This document shows positions 26,065 through 34,830 of a DNA stretch of 64,000 bases, piece after piece. The translations under genes and the position numbers were made by a program. Numbering within the stretch: position 1 is the stretch's first letter; each line of letters opens with the position of its first letter. The notes beneath the pieces were generated by a model. That model saw only the letters and a list, made by a program, of their open reading frames with translations, was not told where the DNA came from and made no database searches. The DNA is from Amycolatopsis sp. cg9. GTDB lineage: Bacteria > Actinomycetota > Actinomycetes > Mycobacteriales > Pseudonocardiaceae. The stretch lies in the NCBI RefSeq assembly GCF_041346945.1, contig NZ_CP166850.1, forward strand, positions 3,348,001-3,412,000, in the 5' to 3' direction.

Positions 26065-26955
26065 ATGTCGATCTTCATCAACGAGAACAGCAAGGTCATC
26101 GTCCAGGGGCTCACCGGCTCCGAGGGCATGAAGCACGCGACCAAGATGCTGAAGTCCGGCACGAACATCGTGGGTGGCGTCAACGCCCGCAAGGCCGGCC
26201 AGACCGTCACCATCGAGAGCAAGGACCTCAAGGTCTTCGGCACGGTCGAAGAGGCCATCAAGGAGACCGGCGCCGACGTGTCGGTCATCTTCGTGCCGCC
26301 GAAGTTCGCGAAGGACGCGGTCATCGAGGCGATCGACGCCGAGATCCCGCTGGCCGTCGTCATCACCGAGGGCATCCCGGTGCACGACTCGGCCTACTTC
26401 TGGGCGCACGCCGTCGCGAAGGGGAACACGACCCGGATCATCGGGCCGAACTGCCCCGGCGTGATCAGCCCCGGCAAGTCGAACGCCGGCATCATCCCGG
26501 CCGACATCTCCGGCCCGGGCCAGATCGGCCTCGTGTCGAAGTCCGGCACGCTGACCTACCAGATGATGTACGAGCTGCGGGACATCGGCTTCTCCACCGC
26601 GGTCGGCATCGGCGGTGACCCCATCATCGGCACCACGCACATCGACGCCCTCGAGGCGTTCGAGGCGGACCCCGAGACCAAGGTCATCGTGATGATCGGC
26701 GAGATCGGTGGCGACGCCGAAGAGCGCGCCGCGGCGTACATCAAGGAGAACGTGACGAAGCCGGTCGTCGGCTACGTCGCGGGCTTCACCGCGCCCGAGG
26801 GCAAGACCATGGGCCACGCCGGCGCCATCGTGTCGGGCTCCTCCGGCACGGCCGCCGCGAAGAAGGAGGCCCTCGAGGCCGCCGGCGTCAAGGTCGGCAA
26901 GACCCCGAGCGAGACCGCCGTCCTCGCGCGTGAGCTGTACAACAGCCTCGGCTGA
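26065..26955 (+). CDS. sucD: Succinyl-CoA synthetase alpha subunit
   Basis: The predicted 296-residue subunit binds CoA in its N-terminal Rossmann domain ([16 protein letters not shown], about 15-30) and carries the phospho-histidine H251 in [14 protein letters not shown]. The segment [11 protein letters not shown] (about 131-141) is the family signature. The ATG at 26065 starts one base after the sucC stop, so the pair is an operon. A stable hairpin terminates the unit 23 bases downstream. A position next to the Rv0954-like gene matches mycobacteria. Confidence 0.98.
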   Translation: MSIFINENSKVIVQGLTGSEGMKHATKMLKSGTNIVGGVNARKAGQTVTIESKDLKVFGTVEEAIKETGADVSVIFVPPKFAKDAVIEAIDAEIPLAVVITEGIPVHDSAYFWAHAVAKGNTTRIIGPNCPGVISPGKSNAGIIPADISGPGQIGLVSKSGTLTYQMMYELRDIGFSTAVGIGGDPIIGTTHIDALEAFEADPETKVIVMIGEIGGDAEERAAAYIKENVTKPVVGYVAGFTAPEGKTMGHAGAIVSGSSGTAAAKKEALEAAGVKVGKTPSETAVLARELYNSLG

Positions 26956-26977
26956 CGACAGCGCGTAACCGCAGGTA

Positions 26978-27006
26978 GAGCCGGGCACCCCCAAGGTGTC
27001 CGGCTC
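26978..27006 (+). terminator. Hairpin terminator after sucCD
   Basis: GAGCCGGGCACC (26978-26989) pairs with GGTGTCCGGCTC (26995-27006), 12 bp with one G-U wobble around a five-base loop. Only a short CTCCT tail follows, without a U-run. Confidence 0.7.
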
Positions 27007-27162
27007 TCCTCCGTTCGGGGACGAAACCTCCTGAGGTATTCACGCGTCTGGTGGGCTGAGGGCTTGAGAGTGCGCTAGCGTTCTGCGCACACAAGCCGCC
27101 TCGTCTTCCCCCGGGTGCCCGCGTGCCCCGGAGTGCCGGTCGAACCGACAGGAGTGCATCCG

Positions 27163-27942
27163 ATGACCTTCCCCAGCGGCGGGCCTGGCTACCCCCAGCA
27201 GGGTGGCGGCCAGCAGCCCCCCGGTCCCCCGTCCAGTGGCTTCCCGGCGCAGCAGTCCCACGCGCACCCGGCGCCGTCGGGCTCCGGCGGCCTGCCGCAG
27301 AACCTGCCGCTGCTGCTCGCCCTGGTCGTCACCGGCCTCAGCCTCGTGCAGTACTTCCTCGGGTTCGTCGACACCGGCGAAGTCGGCCTCGGCGGGGTCT
27401 TCCTGCTCGGTGGCGGTCTGCTCGCCGCGCTCCAGGTGCTGCCGAAGGGGCCGCGGACGCTGCCGTTCGCGGCGCTGTTCAGCGTGCTCGGCACGCTCGA
27501 CGTCCTGGACACGCTGATCGGTCTGCAGACGACGCCCGGGGTCGTCATCGTCATCCTGATCCTGGCGTTCCTGCAGGCGGCGGCCGCGGTCGGCGCGCTG
27601 CTCATCGAGCACGGCGTGATCAAGCCGCCGTCGCCGAAGCCCGCCGCGCCCGCCTACGGCGGTCAGCAGCAGTTCAACCAGCCCGGCCAGCAGCAGCAGT
27701 ACGGCCAGCCGGGTCAGCAGTTCGGTCAGCCGGGGCACGGCCCGGGCCCGGTCGCCCAGGCCGGGGAGCCGTCGGCGCCGTTCTCGCAGCCGGGCCAGTA
27801 CGGCTCGCCGAACCCGCCGTCGACCACGCCGCCGCCGGGGCAGCAGGCCACGACCTACGCCCCGCAGCAGGGCTCGTTCTTCCAGCAGCCGCCGTCGGAC
27901 AACCCGGGCACTCCGCCCGGTGGCTTCGGCAAGTCGAACTGA
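27163..27942 (+). CDS. 34 kDa antigenic protein-like membrane protein (Rv0954 type)
   Basis: The predicted 259-residue protein has a short Pro/Gln/Gly-rich N-terminus, four transmembrane helices (about 44-160; start LPLLLALVVTGLSLVQYFLG) and a cytosolic Gln/Pro/Gly-rich tail with QPGQQ-type repeats. This is the architecture of the mycobacterial 34 kDa antigen, placed between sucD and the PerM-like gene exactly as in M. tuberculosis. There the two membrane proteins are linked to cell division and persistence, so a partnership is inferred here. An AGGAG site precedes the ATG at 27163; TAGCGT near 27076 is a possible -10. Confidence 0.85.
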   Translation: MTFPSGGPGYPQQGGGQQPPGPPSSGFPAQQSHAHPAPSGSGGLPQNLPLLLALVVTGLSLVQYFLGFVDTGEVGLGGVFLLGGGLLAALQVLPKGPRTLPFAALFSVLGTLDVLDTLIGLQTTPGVVIVILILAFLQAAAAVGALLIEHGVIKPPSPKPAAPAYGGQQQFNQPGQQQQYGQPGQQFGQPGHGPGPVAQAGEPSAPFSQPGQYGSPNPPSTTPPPGQQATTYAPQQGSFFQQPPSDNPGTPPGGFGKSN

Positions 27943-27953
27943 CGCAGTCCCGG

Positions 27954-27990
27954 AACACCCGCTGTGACGCAGAGTGTCACGGCGGGTGTT
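27954..27990. terminator. Hairpin between the Rv0954-like and PerM-like genes
   Basis: AACACCCGC plus GTGAC (27954-27968) pair with GTCAC plus GCGGGTGTT (27976-27990), a 15-bp stem with one mismatch and a seven-base loop. It probably ends the upstream transcript. Confidence 0.7.
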
Positions 27991-28094
27991 CTGCACTCCG
28001 GGGGTTACTCGACCGGGTGGGTTAGCTTCCCCACGTCGGACGGCGGCGGCGTGGCTCACTCGGACGGACCAGCCCGGATGTCAGGGTGCGGATC

Positions 28095-29537
28095 ATGGAC
28101 CTGCTCACCGACGCCCGCGAGGAGCCGGTGAGCGACCTCGATCCCGACGTCGGGCTCTCCCGGGCGGCGCGGGTGCGGGTGTTGCTCGCCGCCGCTCTCG
28201 GCCCGCTGGTCACCGGCTACGCCGCCGTCGCGACCGTGCTGACCCTGGTCGCGCTCACCGCCGACCGCACCGTCTTCTCCGGCACTGGCGTGCTGCTGGC
28301 CGCCGGCCCCGGCTGGCTCGCCGCGCACCAGGTCCGCCTCGGCTTCGGCGGTCACCCGCTCGGCGTGCTGCCGCTGCTGCCGACGCTCGGCGCCGCCCTG
28401 CTCGCCGCGCGCACCGCGACCGGCGCCGCCCAGCGCCTCGGCTGCCGCTCGGTCCGCGACGCGCTCCCCGTGCTGCTCACGATCGCCGGCGCGCACGCCG
28501 TGTTCGGCCTGGTCGTCGCGCTCGGCACGCGCGGCTCGCCGGTGACGGCGAACCCGCTGGCGGCCTTCTTCGTGCCCGGGCTGCTCGCCGCGGCCGCCGC
28601 GTTCGTGGGCGTCACCCGGTCCTGCGGGCTGCCGGACGTCGTCGCGGACCGCCTCGACCCCCTCGCCCTGCGCGGGCTCCGGGCCGGCGCGCTGGGCTTC
28701 GCGGTGCTCGTGGCCTGCGGTGCCCTCGTGTTCACCGTCGCGACCGCGGTGTCCTGGGCGACCGTGTCCGACATCTACGAGCCCGCCTTCGGCACCAGCT
28801 TCGGGCTCTTCCTGCTGTCGGTGCTGTACCTCCCGAACGCCGTCGCCGCCGCGCTGTCCTTCGTCACCGGGCCCGGGTTCTCGATCGGCGACCTGAACGT
28901 CGGGATGTTCGGCTACCGCGGCGGCGCCGTGCCCGGCGTCCCCCTGCTCGGCGGCCTGCCCGAGCACCACGCGGCCTGGTGGCCCGCCCTGCTGGTACTG
29001 CCCGCGGCGACCGGCGCGCTGGTCGGCTGGTCGCTGCGCAAGGTCGACGCCGACCCGGCGCAGCGCATCCGCGCGGTCGCGGTGGCCGGCGCGGTCGTCG
29101 CGCTCGGCTGCGTCCTGCTCGGCACGCTGTCCGGCGGGCGGCTCGGCGACGGCCCGTTCGACCCGGTGAGCGTGCCGGTGGGCGTCGCGTCCGTCGTCGC
29201 GTTCTGCTGGATCGTCATCCCGGGTTCGTTCGTCGCCTTCTTCACCGGCGAGCACGAGCCGCCCGCGCCGCCGCCGGAAGCGCTCGAAGACAACGAAGCC
29301 TTCGAGGACGCCGACGAGGTCGACACCGAAGCGGCCGCCGAAGCCGTGGAGGAACTGGAAGCGTCCGATCCGTCCGATCCGTCCGATGGGGACGATGAAG
29401 AAGCCGCCGAAGACGCGGAGTTCGAGGCGGAAGCCGACGCCGAACTCGGCCTCGACGACGAGCCGGCCGAGGACGAAGCTGTGACCGGAGGCACCGAGAC
29501 CTGCGGCGACGTCGAGCCGGACGAGACCGACCGTTAG
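28095..29537 (+). CDS. PerM-like (DUF6350) polytopic membrane protein
   Basis: The predicted 480-residue protein has about eight to ten transmembrane helices (about 28-385) and a strongly acidic cytosolic tail of about 90 residues rich in Glu, Asp and Ala. Conserved stretches include VSWATVSDIYEPAFGTSFGL and LLSVLYLPNAVAAALSFVTG followed by GPGFSIG. It occupies the position of M. tuberculosis Rv0955 (PerM), an integral membrane protein needed for persistence and division, just upstream of purN. I chose the ATG at 28095; a GTG at 28086 in the same frame is possible. The acid tail is a clear feature with unknown partner. Confidence 0.85.
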   Translation: MDLLTDAREEPVSDLDPDVGLSRAARVRVLLAAALGPLVTGYAAVATVLTLVALTADRTVFSGTGVLLAAGPGWLAAHQVRLGFGGHPLGVLPLLPTLGAALLAARTATGAAQRLGCRSVRDALPVLLTIAGAHAVFGLVVALGTRGSPVTANPLAAFFVPGLLAAAAAFVGVTRSCGLPDVVADRLDPLALRGLRAGALGFAVLVACGALVFTVATAVSWATVSDIYEPAFGTSFGLFLLSVLYLPNAVAAALSFVTGPGFSIGDLNVGMFGYRGGAVPGVPLLGGLPEHHAAWWPALLVLPAATGALVGWSLRKVDADPAQRIRAVAVAGAVVALGCVLLGTLSGGRLGDGPFDPVSVPVGVASVVAFCWIVIPGSFVAFFTGEHEPPAPPPEALEDNEAFEDADEVDTEAAAEAVEELEASDPSDPSDGDDEEAAEDAEFEAEADAELGLDDEPAEDEAVTGGTETCGDVEPDETDR

Positions 29538-29603
29538 GGTTGACGCGACCTGGTGAAGCGCCGTGCGCACCGGCTGCGCACCGCCCGCGGCAAGGAGCCC
29601 GCT

Positions 29604-30233
29604 CTGTCTCAACGGTTGGAGCTGCCCACTCCGGTGAAGCTCGTCGTCCTCGCGTCGGGCTCCGGCACCCTCCTGCAGGCGGTGCTGGACGCCACCGGGC
29701 GGTCCGGCTTCCCGGCCAAGGTCGTCGCCGTCGGCGCCGACCGCACCGGCATCGAAGCCCTCACCCGCGCCGAGCGCCTCAGCGTCCCGTCGTTCACCGT
29801 CCGCGTCGCCGACCACCCCGACCGGGCCGCCTGGGACAAGGCGCTGACCGAGGCCGTCGCGGCGTACCAGCCCGACCTCGTCGTCTCCGCCGGGTTCATG
29901 AAGATCCTCGGCGAACAGTTCCTCGGCCGCTTCACGGTGGTCAACACACACCCGGCGCTGCTCCCGTCGTTCCCCGGCATGCACGCGGTCCGCGACGCGC
30001 TGGAGGCCGGGGTCAAGGTCACCGGCTCGACCGTGCACTTCGCGGACGCCGGGGTCGACACCGGGCCGATCATCGCCCAGGAAGCCGTCGTCGTGGAGTA
30101 CGACGACACCGAAGACGTCCTGCACGAACGGATCAAGGCCGTCGAACGCAGGCTGCTGGTGGAAACGATCGAGCGACTCGGCCGCGGTGGCTGCACCGTG
30201 GACGGACGAAAGGTGACATTTCGTGAGCACTGA
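29604..30233 (+). CDS. purN: Phosphoribosylglycinamide formyltransferase
   Basis: This is a cytosolic enzyme transferring formyl from 10-formyl-tetrahydrofolate to GAR in purine synthesis. Motifs are [17 protein letters not shown] (substrate loop), [11 protein letters not shown], catalytic Asn-His in [13 protein letters not shown], and the Asp in [13 protein letters not shown]. The start is unusual: AAGGAG is placed six bases before a CTG at 29604, giving [11 protein letters not shown] as N-terminus, about 210 residues. A GTG at 29553 would add 17 basic residues, and a TTG at 29616 would remove four. The gene overlaps purH by 11 bases. Confidence 0.92.
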   Translation: MSQRLELPTPVKLVVLASGSGTLLQAVLDATGRSGFPAKVVAVGADRTGIEALTRAERLSVPSFTVRVADHPDRAAWDKALTEAVAAYQPDLVVSAGFMKILGEQFLGRFTVVNTHPALLPSFPGMHAVRDALEAGVKVTGSTVHFADAGVDTGPIIAQEAVVVEYDDTEDVLHERIKAVERRLLVETIERLGRGGCTVDGRKVTFREH

Positions 30234-31791
30234 CCTGGGACGGCGCCCGGTCCGCCGGGCGCTGATCGGCGTCTCGGACAAGGCGGGCCTCCTGGACCTC
30301 GCGACCGGCCTGCACGCGGCCGGCGTCGAGATCGTCTCCACCGGCGGCACGGCGAAGGTCATCGCCGACGCGGGGGTCCCGGTCACGCCGGTCGAAGACG
30401 TCACCGGCTTCCCCGAGTCGCTGGACGGGCGCGTCAAGACGCTGCACCCGCGCGTGCACGCCGGCCTGCTGGCCGACCAGGGCAACCCCGACCACGTCGA
30501 GCAGCTGCGCACGCTCGGCATCGCGGCGTTCGACCTGCTCGTGGTCAACCTGTACCCGTTCGCGCAGACCGTCGCGTCCGGCGCGAGCGCCGAGGACTGC
30601 GTCGAGAACATCGACATCGGCGGCCCGGCCATGGTCCGCGCGGCGGCGAAGAACCACGGCAGCGTCGCGGTCGTCGTCGACCCGGCCCGCTATGGCTGGG
30701 TCATCGAGCGCGTCGCCGACGGCGGCTTCGACTTCGAGGACCGCAAGCGGCTCGCGGCCCGGGCGTACGCGCACACGGCGGCGTACGACACGGCCGTCGC
30801 TTCGTGGTTCGCCAGCGCGTACGCGCCCGACGAGGACACCGTCGACGCCGGCTTCCCGGACTTCCTCGGCGCCACCTGGGAACGCGCCGACGTCCTGCGC
30901 TACGGCGAGAACCCGCACCAGAAGGCCGCGCTGTACAAGAGCCAGAACCCCGGCCTGGCGCACGCCGAGCAGCTGCACGGCAAGGCCATGTCCTACAACA
31001 ACTACGTCGACACCGACGCCGCCCGCCGCGCCGCGTACGACTTCGCCGAGCCCGGCGTCGCGATCATCAAGCACGCCAACCCGTGCGGCATCGCGGTCGG
31101 CGTGGACGTCGCCGAGGCGCACCGCAAGGCGCACGCCTGCGACCCGGTTTCGGCCTACGGCGGCGTCATCGCGACGAACCGGCCGGTCAGCCGCGAGGCC
31201 GCCGAGCAGATCGCCGAAGTCTTCACCGAGGTCGTGCTGGCGCCGGACTTCGACGCCGAAGCCCTGGAGATCCTGCAGCGCAAGAAGAACATCCGCCTGC
31301 TGAAGCTGCCGGCGGCCCCGGCGTTCCCGGTCGAATTCCGCCCGATCTCCGGCGGCGTCCTGCTGCAGACGGTCGACGCGATCGACGCTTCCGGCGACGA
31401 CCCGGCGAACTGGACGCTCGCCACCGGCGCCGCGGCCGACGAGAACACCCTGCGCGACCTCGAGTTCGCGTGGCGCTCGCTGCGCGCGGTCAAGTCGAAC
31501 GCGATCCTGCTGGCCGCCGACGGCGCGACCGTCGGCGTCGGCATGGGCCAGGTCAACCGCGTCGACTCCTCGCGGCTCGCGGTCTCGCGGGCGGGCGACC
31601 GGGCCAAGGGCTCGGTCGGCGCGTCGGACGCCTTCTTCCCGTTCCCGGACGGCCTGGAGGTGCTGGTCGAGGCGGGCGTCCGCGCGATCGTGCAGCCCGG
31701 CGGCTCGGTCCGCGACGCCGAGGTCATCGCGGCCGCGGAGAAGGCGGGCGTCACCATGTACCTGACGGGGACGCGCCACTTCGCGCACTGA
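30223..31791 (+). CDS. purH: Bifunctional AICAR transformylase/IMP cyclohydrolase
   Basis: The predicted 522-residue enzyme performs the last two steps of IMP synthesis. The N-terminal MGS-like cyclohydrolase domain (about 8-150) begins [20 protein letters not shown] and contains STGGTAKVI and [17 protein letters not shown]. The transformylase domain (about 150-522) has the catalytic Lys-His in [11 protein letters not shown] and ends [13 protein letters not shown]. The GTG at 30223 overlaps the purN end, so purN-purH is an operon. A double hairpin terminates it. Confidence 0.98.
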   Translation: MSTDLGRRPVRRALIGVSDKAGLLDLATGLHAAGVEIVSTGGTAKVIADAGVPVTPVEDVTGFPESLDGRVKTLHPRVHAGLLADQGNPDHVEQLRTLGIAAFDLLVVNLYPFAQTVASGASAEDCVENIDIGGPAMVRAAAKNHGSVAVVVDPARYGWVIERVADGGFDFEDRKRLAARAYAHTAAYDTAVASWFASAYAPDEDTVDAGFPDFLGATWERADVLRYGENPHQKAALYKSQNPGLAHAEQLHGKAMSYNNYVDTDAARRAAYDFAEPGVAIIKHANPCGIAVGVDVAEAHRKAHACDPVSAYGGVIATNRPVSREAAEQIAEVFTEVVLAPDFDAEALEILQRKKNIRLLKLPAAPAFPVEFRPISGGVLLQTVDAIDASGDDPANWTLATGAAADENTLRDLEFAWRSLRAVKSNAILLAADGATVGVGMGQVNRVDSSRLAVSRAGDRAKGSVGASDAFFPFPDGLEVLVEAGVRAIVQPGGSVRDAEVIAAAEKAGVTMYLTGTRHFAH

Positions 31792-31799
31792 CCGCTTTC

Positions 31800-31845
31800 G
31801 GGGGCTCCGGGTGGCGGAGCCCCCGGCCCCGGGGCGAAGCCCCGG
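31800..31845 (+). terminator. Double hairpin terminator after purH
   Basis: GGGGGCTCCG (31800-31809) pairs perfectly with CGGAGCCCCC (31815-31824) around five bases. A second hairpin, CCGGGGC and GCCCCGG around GAA (31829-31845), follows at once. No U-run is present, which is usual for this kind of actinobacterial terminator. Confidence 0.8.
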
Positions 31846-31881
31846 ATGTCACTGACCCCGCGCTTCGAGAGGGAGGGCTCG

Positions 31882-32634
31882 ATGCAGCAACCGCCGCCGT
31901 ACGGACAGGGTCAGCAGGGGTACCCGGGCCAGCAGCCCGGGTACCCGGGCTACCCGCCGCAGCAGGGGTATCCGCAGGGTTACCCGGGTTATCCGCCGCC
32001 CGGGTACGGCCCGCCGGTGCCGCCGCCGAAGAAGAAGCGCACCGGGCTGGTCCTGGGGATCGTCGGCGGCGTCGTCGTGCTGCTCGGCGCGGGCATCCCG
32101 CTCGGCATCTTCGCGAGCGACTACTTCGCGAGCACGGGCAAGGCGCCCAGCTCGGTGCCGCCCGCCGCGGAGTGCTCGATCCCGGCGCAGGTGCTGGAAC
32201 AGGCCGGGTTCCCGAGCTACGTCGGCGGCAACCCGGGCAGCAGCGAAACGTTGCCGGGCTTGAAGCAGATCGGCTGCGGCTTCAAGCCGGGGCCGGACGA
32301 GAACGTCCGGGACGCCACCCTGAACGTCCGCGTCGTCGAGTACTCCGGCGAAGACGCGGAGGAGCAGGCCAAGGACAACTTCATGACGACGAAGCCGGAA
32401 GTGCCGCCGATCGACGTGCCCGGCATCGGCGACAAGGCGGCGCTGGTCCGGCTGATCACCAAGAGCGCGTTCAGCGGCGCCGAGCTGCACGTGCTCTCGG
32501 GCGCGAACCTCGTCACGGTCGAGGTTTCGGGCTGGGACAAGGGGTTCTTCTCGAACTCGCCGATGCCGCAGGAGGAGTCCGACGCGACCGTGAAGGCGAT
32601 CGGCGCCGAGGTCGTCAAGAAGCTGCCGCGTTAG
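31882..32634 (+). CDS. Membrane-anchored exported protein with PGYP-rich N-terminus
   Basis: The predicted 250-residue protein has a cytosolic N-terminus of GYPGYPP-type repeats (1-48), a KKKR stop signal, one transmembrane helix (about 54-76) and an extracytoplasmic domain (about 90-250). The domain has two cysteines (AECSIP and IGCGFK) that may form a disulphide, as in DUF3558-like proteins. Its function is unknown. GGGAGG precedes the ATG at 31882. It ends tail-to-tail with the next gene, sharing four bases. Confidence 0.75.
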   Translation: MQQPPPYGQGQQGYPGQQPGYPGYPPQQGYPQGYPGYPPPGYGPPVPPPKKKRTGLVLGIVGGVVVLLGAGIPLGIFASDYFASTGKAPSSVPPAAECSIPAQVLEQAGFPSYVGGNPGSSETLPGLKQIGCGFKPGPDENVRDATLNVRVVEYSGEDAEEQAKDNFMTTKPEVPPIDVPGIGDKAALVRLITKSAFSGAELHVLSGANLVTVEVSGWDKGFFSNSPMPQEESDATVKAIGAEVVKKLPR

Positions 32635-33389
32635 GCGGGCGCGGGCAGCGCCTTGCAGAGCGCGACCGGGAACTTCGGCTCGGCCGCCCGGATTTCCGCG
32701 CAGCCCGCGGACTTGGTCTGCGCGAACGACGTCCAGCCGCCGTCGCCCCAGCGGAACGCGGTGCGGGACGGGGCTTCGGTCTGGCGCACCAGGAGGTCGA
32801 CGACCAGCCAGGCCGGGTCGCAGGCGCGGGTGGTCCCGGCGCTTTCGGCGCCCGCGGCGGACACCGCGGCGCCGATCCACGCGGGGTCGCAGTGGTCGGC
32901 GGGCGGGGCGCAGGTGCCCTGGCGGTCGCAGTGGCCCCAGCCGGCGCCGAGCTTGTGCCAGGCGTTGCCGGTGTCGGCGTTGAGGATCACGGTCCGGTCC
33001 GCGACCGGCGCGGAGGTGGTGAGCCGCAGCTCGGCGGGCACCTTGTCCTGGCAGCCGCCCGCCGCGGGCCGGGTCGAGTAGACGACGTCGGCGCGGATGT
33101 CGGTCTTCGCCTCGACGAGCTGCTCGATCCGCGGCTCCCGGACGCAGCCGGGGTCCTTGCCGGGCAGCGCCACCTGCACGAACAGGGTGGTCTCGTCCGG
33201 TCCGGGGCGGATCCCGGTGACGTCGGCGCGGAACGACCGCCACTCCGCGCCCATGGTCGTCGGCCCGGGGGCCGCGGCCGTCGCCCCGGGTACCCCGCCG
33301 CCGGCGGTCAGCACAACGGTGAGCACCGCTCCCGCCGCGACGAGCGCGCCGGCGATCCACAGGACCGGCCGTCTCCGCCGTTCGGTCAT
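32631..33389 (-). CDS. Exported cysteine-rich protein
   Basis: The predicted 252-residue protein has a basic start (MTERRRRPVLW), one N-terminal transmembrane or signal segment (about 10-31) and an exported domain with about ten cysteines, likely disulphide-bonded. Segments include VALPGKDPGCVREP, GWGHCDRQGTCAPPADHCDP and FRWGDGGWTSFAQTKSAGC. I do not recognise the family. The ATG at 33389 is preferred to an upstream start that would place a Gly/Trp stretch before the basic signal. It converges on the preceding anchored protein. Confidence 0.7.
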   Translation of the reverse strand: MTERRRRPVLWIAGALVAAGAVLTVVLTAGGGVPGATAAAPGPTTMGAEWRSFRADVTGIRPGPDETTLFVQVALPGKDPGCVREPRIEQLVEAKTDIRADVVYSTRPAAGGCQDKVPAELRLTTSAPVADRTVILNADTGNAWHKLGAGWGHCDRQGTCAPPADHCDPAWIGAAVSAAGAESAGTTRACDPAWLVVDLLVRQTEAPSRTAFRWGDGGWTSFAQTKSAGCAEIRAAEPKFPVALCKALPAPA

Positions 33390-33453
33390 CGCCCACCCCC
33401 CAAGTCCACCGGGCAATCTAGCCGACCCGGCGGCGCCCGGTGGCCGGACCGGG

Positions 33454-33915
33454 CTATTGGCGGTCCTTCGCCAGGTACACGGCGCCGGCGATGTGGCCGC
33501 CGGCTTCGGGTGCGTCGGTCAGCTGGTAGCCCGCCCGCTGGTACATCCTGATGTTGCGGGCGCTGCGGGCCCCGGTGAAGAGGGCGAACCGGCGCGCCTC
33601 GGCGGGCGCCTGCGCTTCGGCGTGGGCGAGCAGGCGGCGACCGAGCCCGCGGCCGGCGAAGTCCGGCGCGACCATCAGCCTGCCGAGCTCCCAGGTGCCC
33701 GCTTCGAGCCGGGCGCGGACGGCGCCGATCAGGCGGTGGCCGTCCCGCAGGACCCACACGGACCAGGTCTTGGTCCAGTCGCGCACGTCTTCGAGCGATT
33801 CGTGCAGCGCGGGGATGTCGAGGGTGTCGTTCAGGAGGGCTTCCTGGACCCAGCAGCAGCGTTGCAGGACCAGCAGTTCCGGGACGTCTTCGGGCCGGGC
33901 GTCGGTGAGCTCCAC
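33454..33915 (-). CDS. GNAT-family acetyltransferase
   Basis: The predicted protein is 153 residues long from a GTG at 33915. It has the GNAT fold: VELTDARPEDVPELL, strand LGRLMVAP, acetyl-CoA loop GRGLGRRLLAHAEAQA (R/Q-x-x-G-x-G/A type) and ARNIRMYQRAGYQLTD near the end. The substrate is unknown. An ATG at 34008 would add 31 residues that do not look like the family, so I rejected it. It diverges from the imuA' operon, and the LexA box lies about 100 bases upstream of this start, so damage control is conceivable but not shown. Confidence 0.85.
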   Translation of the reverse strand: MELTDARPEDVPELLVLQRCCWVQEALLNDTLDIPALHESLEDVRDWTKTWSVWVLRDGHRLIGAVRARLEAGTWELGRLMVAPDFAGRGLGRRLLAHAEAQAPAEARRFALFTGARSARNIRMYQRAGYQLTDAPEAGGHIAGAVYLAKDRQ

Positions 33916-34016
33916 GCGGGTCTGTCTAGTTGTTCCGCCGGGACCCGGGCAACTGGTTTGTGTGCCGCTTTCGAGTGACTTGACAGGGTGTCGGGTTCGC
34001 GGTTTCATGGTTCATG

Positions 34017-34032
34017 TCGAACACGTGTTCGA
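34017..34032 (+). promoter_or_regulatory. LexA (SOS) box of the imuA'-imuB-dnaE2 operon
   Basis: TCGAACACGTGTTCGA is a perfect 16-bp palindrome and matches the TCGAAC-N4-GTTCGA LexA operator exactly. It lies 99 bases before the imuA' GTG and between the divergent acetyltransferase and mutasome genes. SOS control of this cassette is established in mycobacteria and other bacteria. Confidence 0.92.
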
Positions 34033-34131
34033 CGTAGTGCCGCCGCCTTCCCCGCGGCGAACCAGTGCCGTCGGTCGTGTTTTGGGAGAGGCCCGACCGC
34101 CGGCCCAGTCCGTGGTGGGGAGGTGCGTGCG

Positions 34132-34830
34132 GTGACCGCTGTGGTGGAGCCGCCGGTGGCCCGGCTGGCGGCCCTGCCCGGGGTCAGCACGGCGAGCCGG
34201 GTGGCGGCCCAGGCCGAGCGTGCGCGGGCGACGGGAAGGGTGCTCCCGGTCGCCCCGGCACTGGCCGGGCTGCTGCCCGCCGCCGGGCTCCGGCGCGGGA
34301 GCACGGTGGCGGTCCACGGCTCGACCTCGCTGCTGCTCGCCCTCCTCGCCCCGGCCACGGCGGCGGGTTCGTGGGCGGCGGTGGTCGGCATGCCGTCCCT
34401 GGGCCTGGCGGCAGCGGCCGAGTACGGAGCCGACCTGACCCGGCTGGCACTGGTTCCCCGCCCGGGCGCGGAGTTCCCCGGGGTGGTGGCGGCCCTGCTC
34501 GACGGCGTGGACGTGGTGGCGGTCCATTCGGAGACGGTCCAGCCCTCGGTGGCCCGACGCCTGTCGGCCCGCGCCCGCCATCGCGGAGCGGTGCTGCTGA
34601 CGTCGGGGGCGTGGCCGGGAGCGGACGTCGAGCTGTCCTGCCGCCGCGAGGCGTGGACGGGCCCGGAAAACGGCTACGGTCACCTGCGCGACCGCCGGGT
34701 ACTGGTCCGAGCCCACGGCCGCGGCTCGGCGGCCCGCCCGGTGTCGGCGGAGCTGTCGTTGCCCGGCCCGGAGGGCGGGGCGACCCCAGCGGTGCCCGCG
34801 GCGCAGCTCGGCGACGAGGCGACGGCATGA
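34132..34830 (+). CDS. imuA': Mutasome accessory protein ImuA' (RecA-like fold)
   Basis: The predicted 232-residue protein is first in an SOS operon with imuB and dnaE2. It resembles the mycobacterial ImuA' group: a degenerate RecA-type core with GSTVAVHGSTSLLLALLA replacing a true Walker A, WAAVVGMPSLGLAAAAEYG, and DVVAVHSETVQPSVARRLSA. Nucleotide binding is therefore doubtful. ImuA' is needed with ImuB to recruit DnaE2 for damage-induced mutagenesis. The GTG at 34132 has GGGGAGG upstream. Its stop overlaps the next ATG as ATGA. Confidence 0.85.
   Translation: MTAVVEPPVARLAALPGVSTASRVAAQAERARATGRVLPVAPALAGLLPAAGLRRGSTVAVHGSTSLLLALLAPATAAGSWAAVVGMPSLGLAAAAEYGADLTRLALVPRPGAEFPGVVAALLDGVDVVAVHSETVQPSVARRLSARARHRGAVLLTSGAWPGADVELSCRREAWTGPENGYGHLRDRRVLVRAHGRGSAARPVSAELSLPGPEGGATPAVPAAQLGDEATA

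Noticed and set aside
33454-34008. Longer acetyltransferase start at ATG 34008
   Set aside because: It would add 31 residues unlike the family and place the start nine bases from the LexA box; the GTG at 33915 gives the normal GNAT start.
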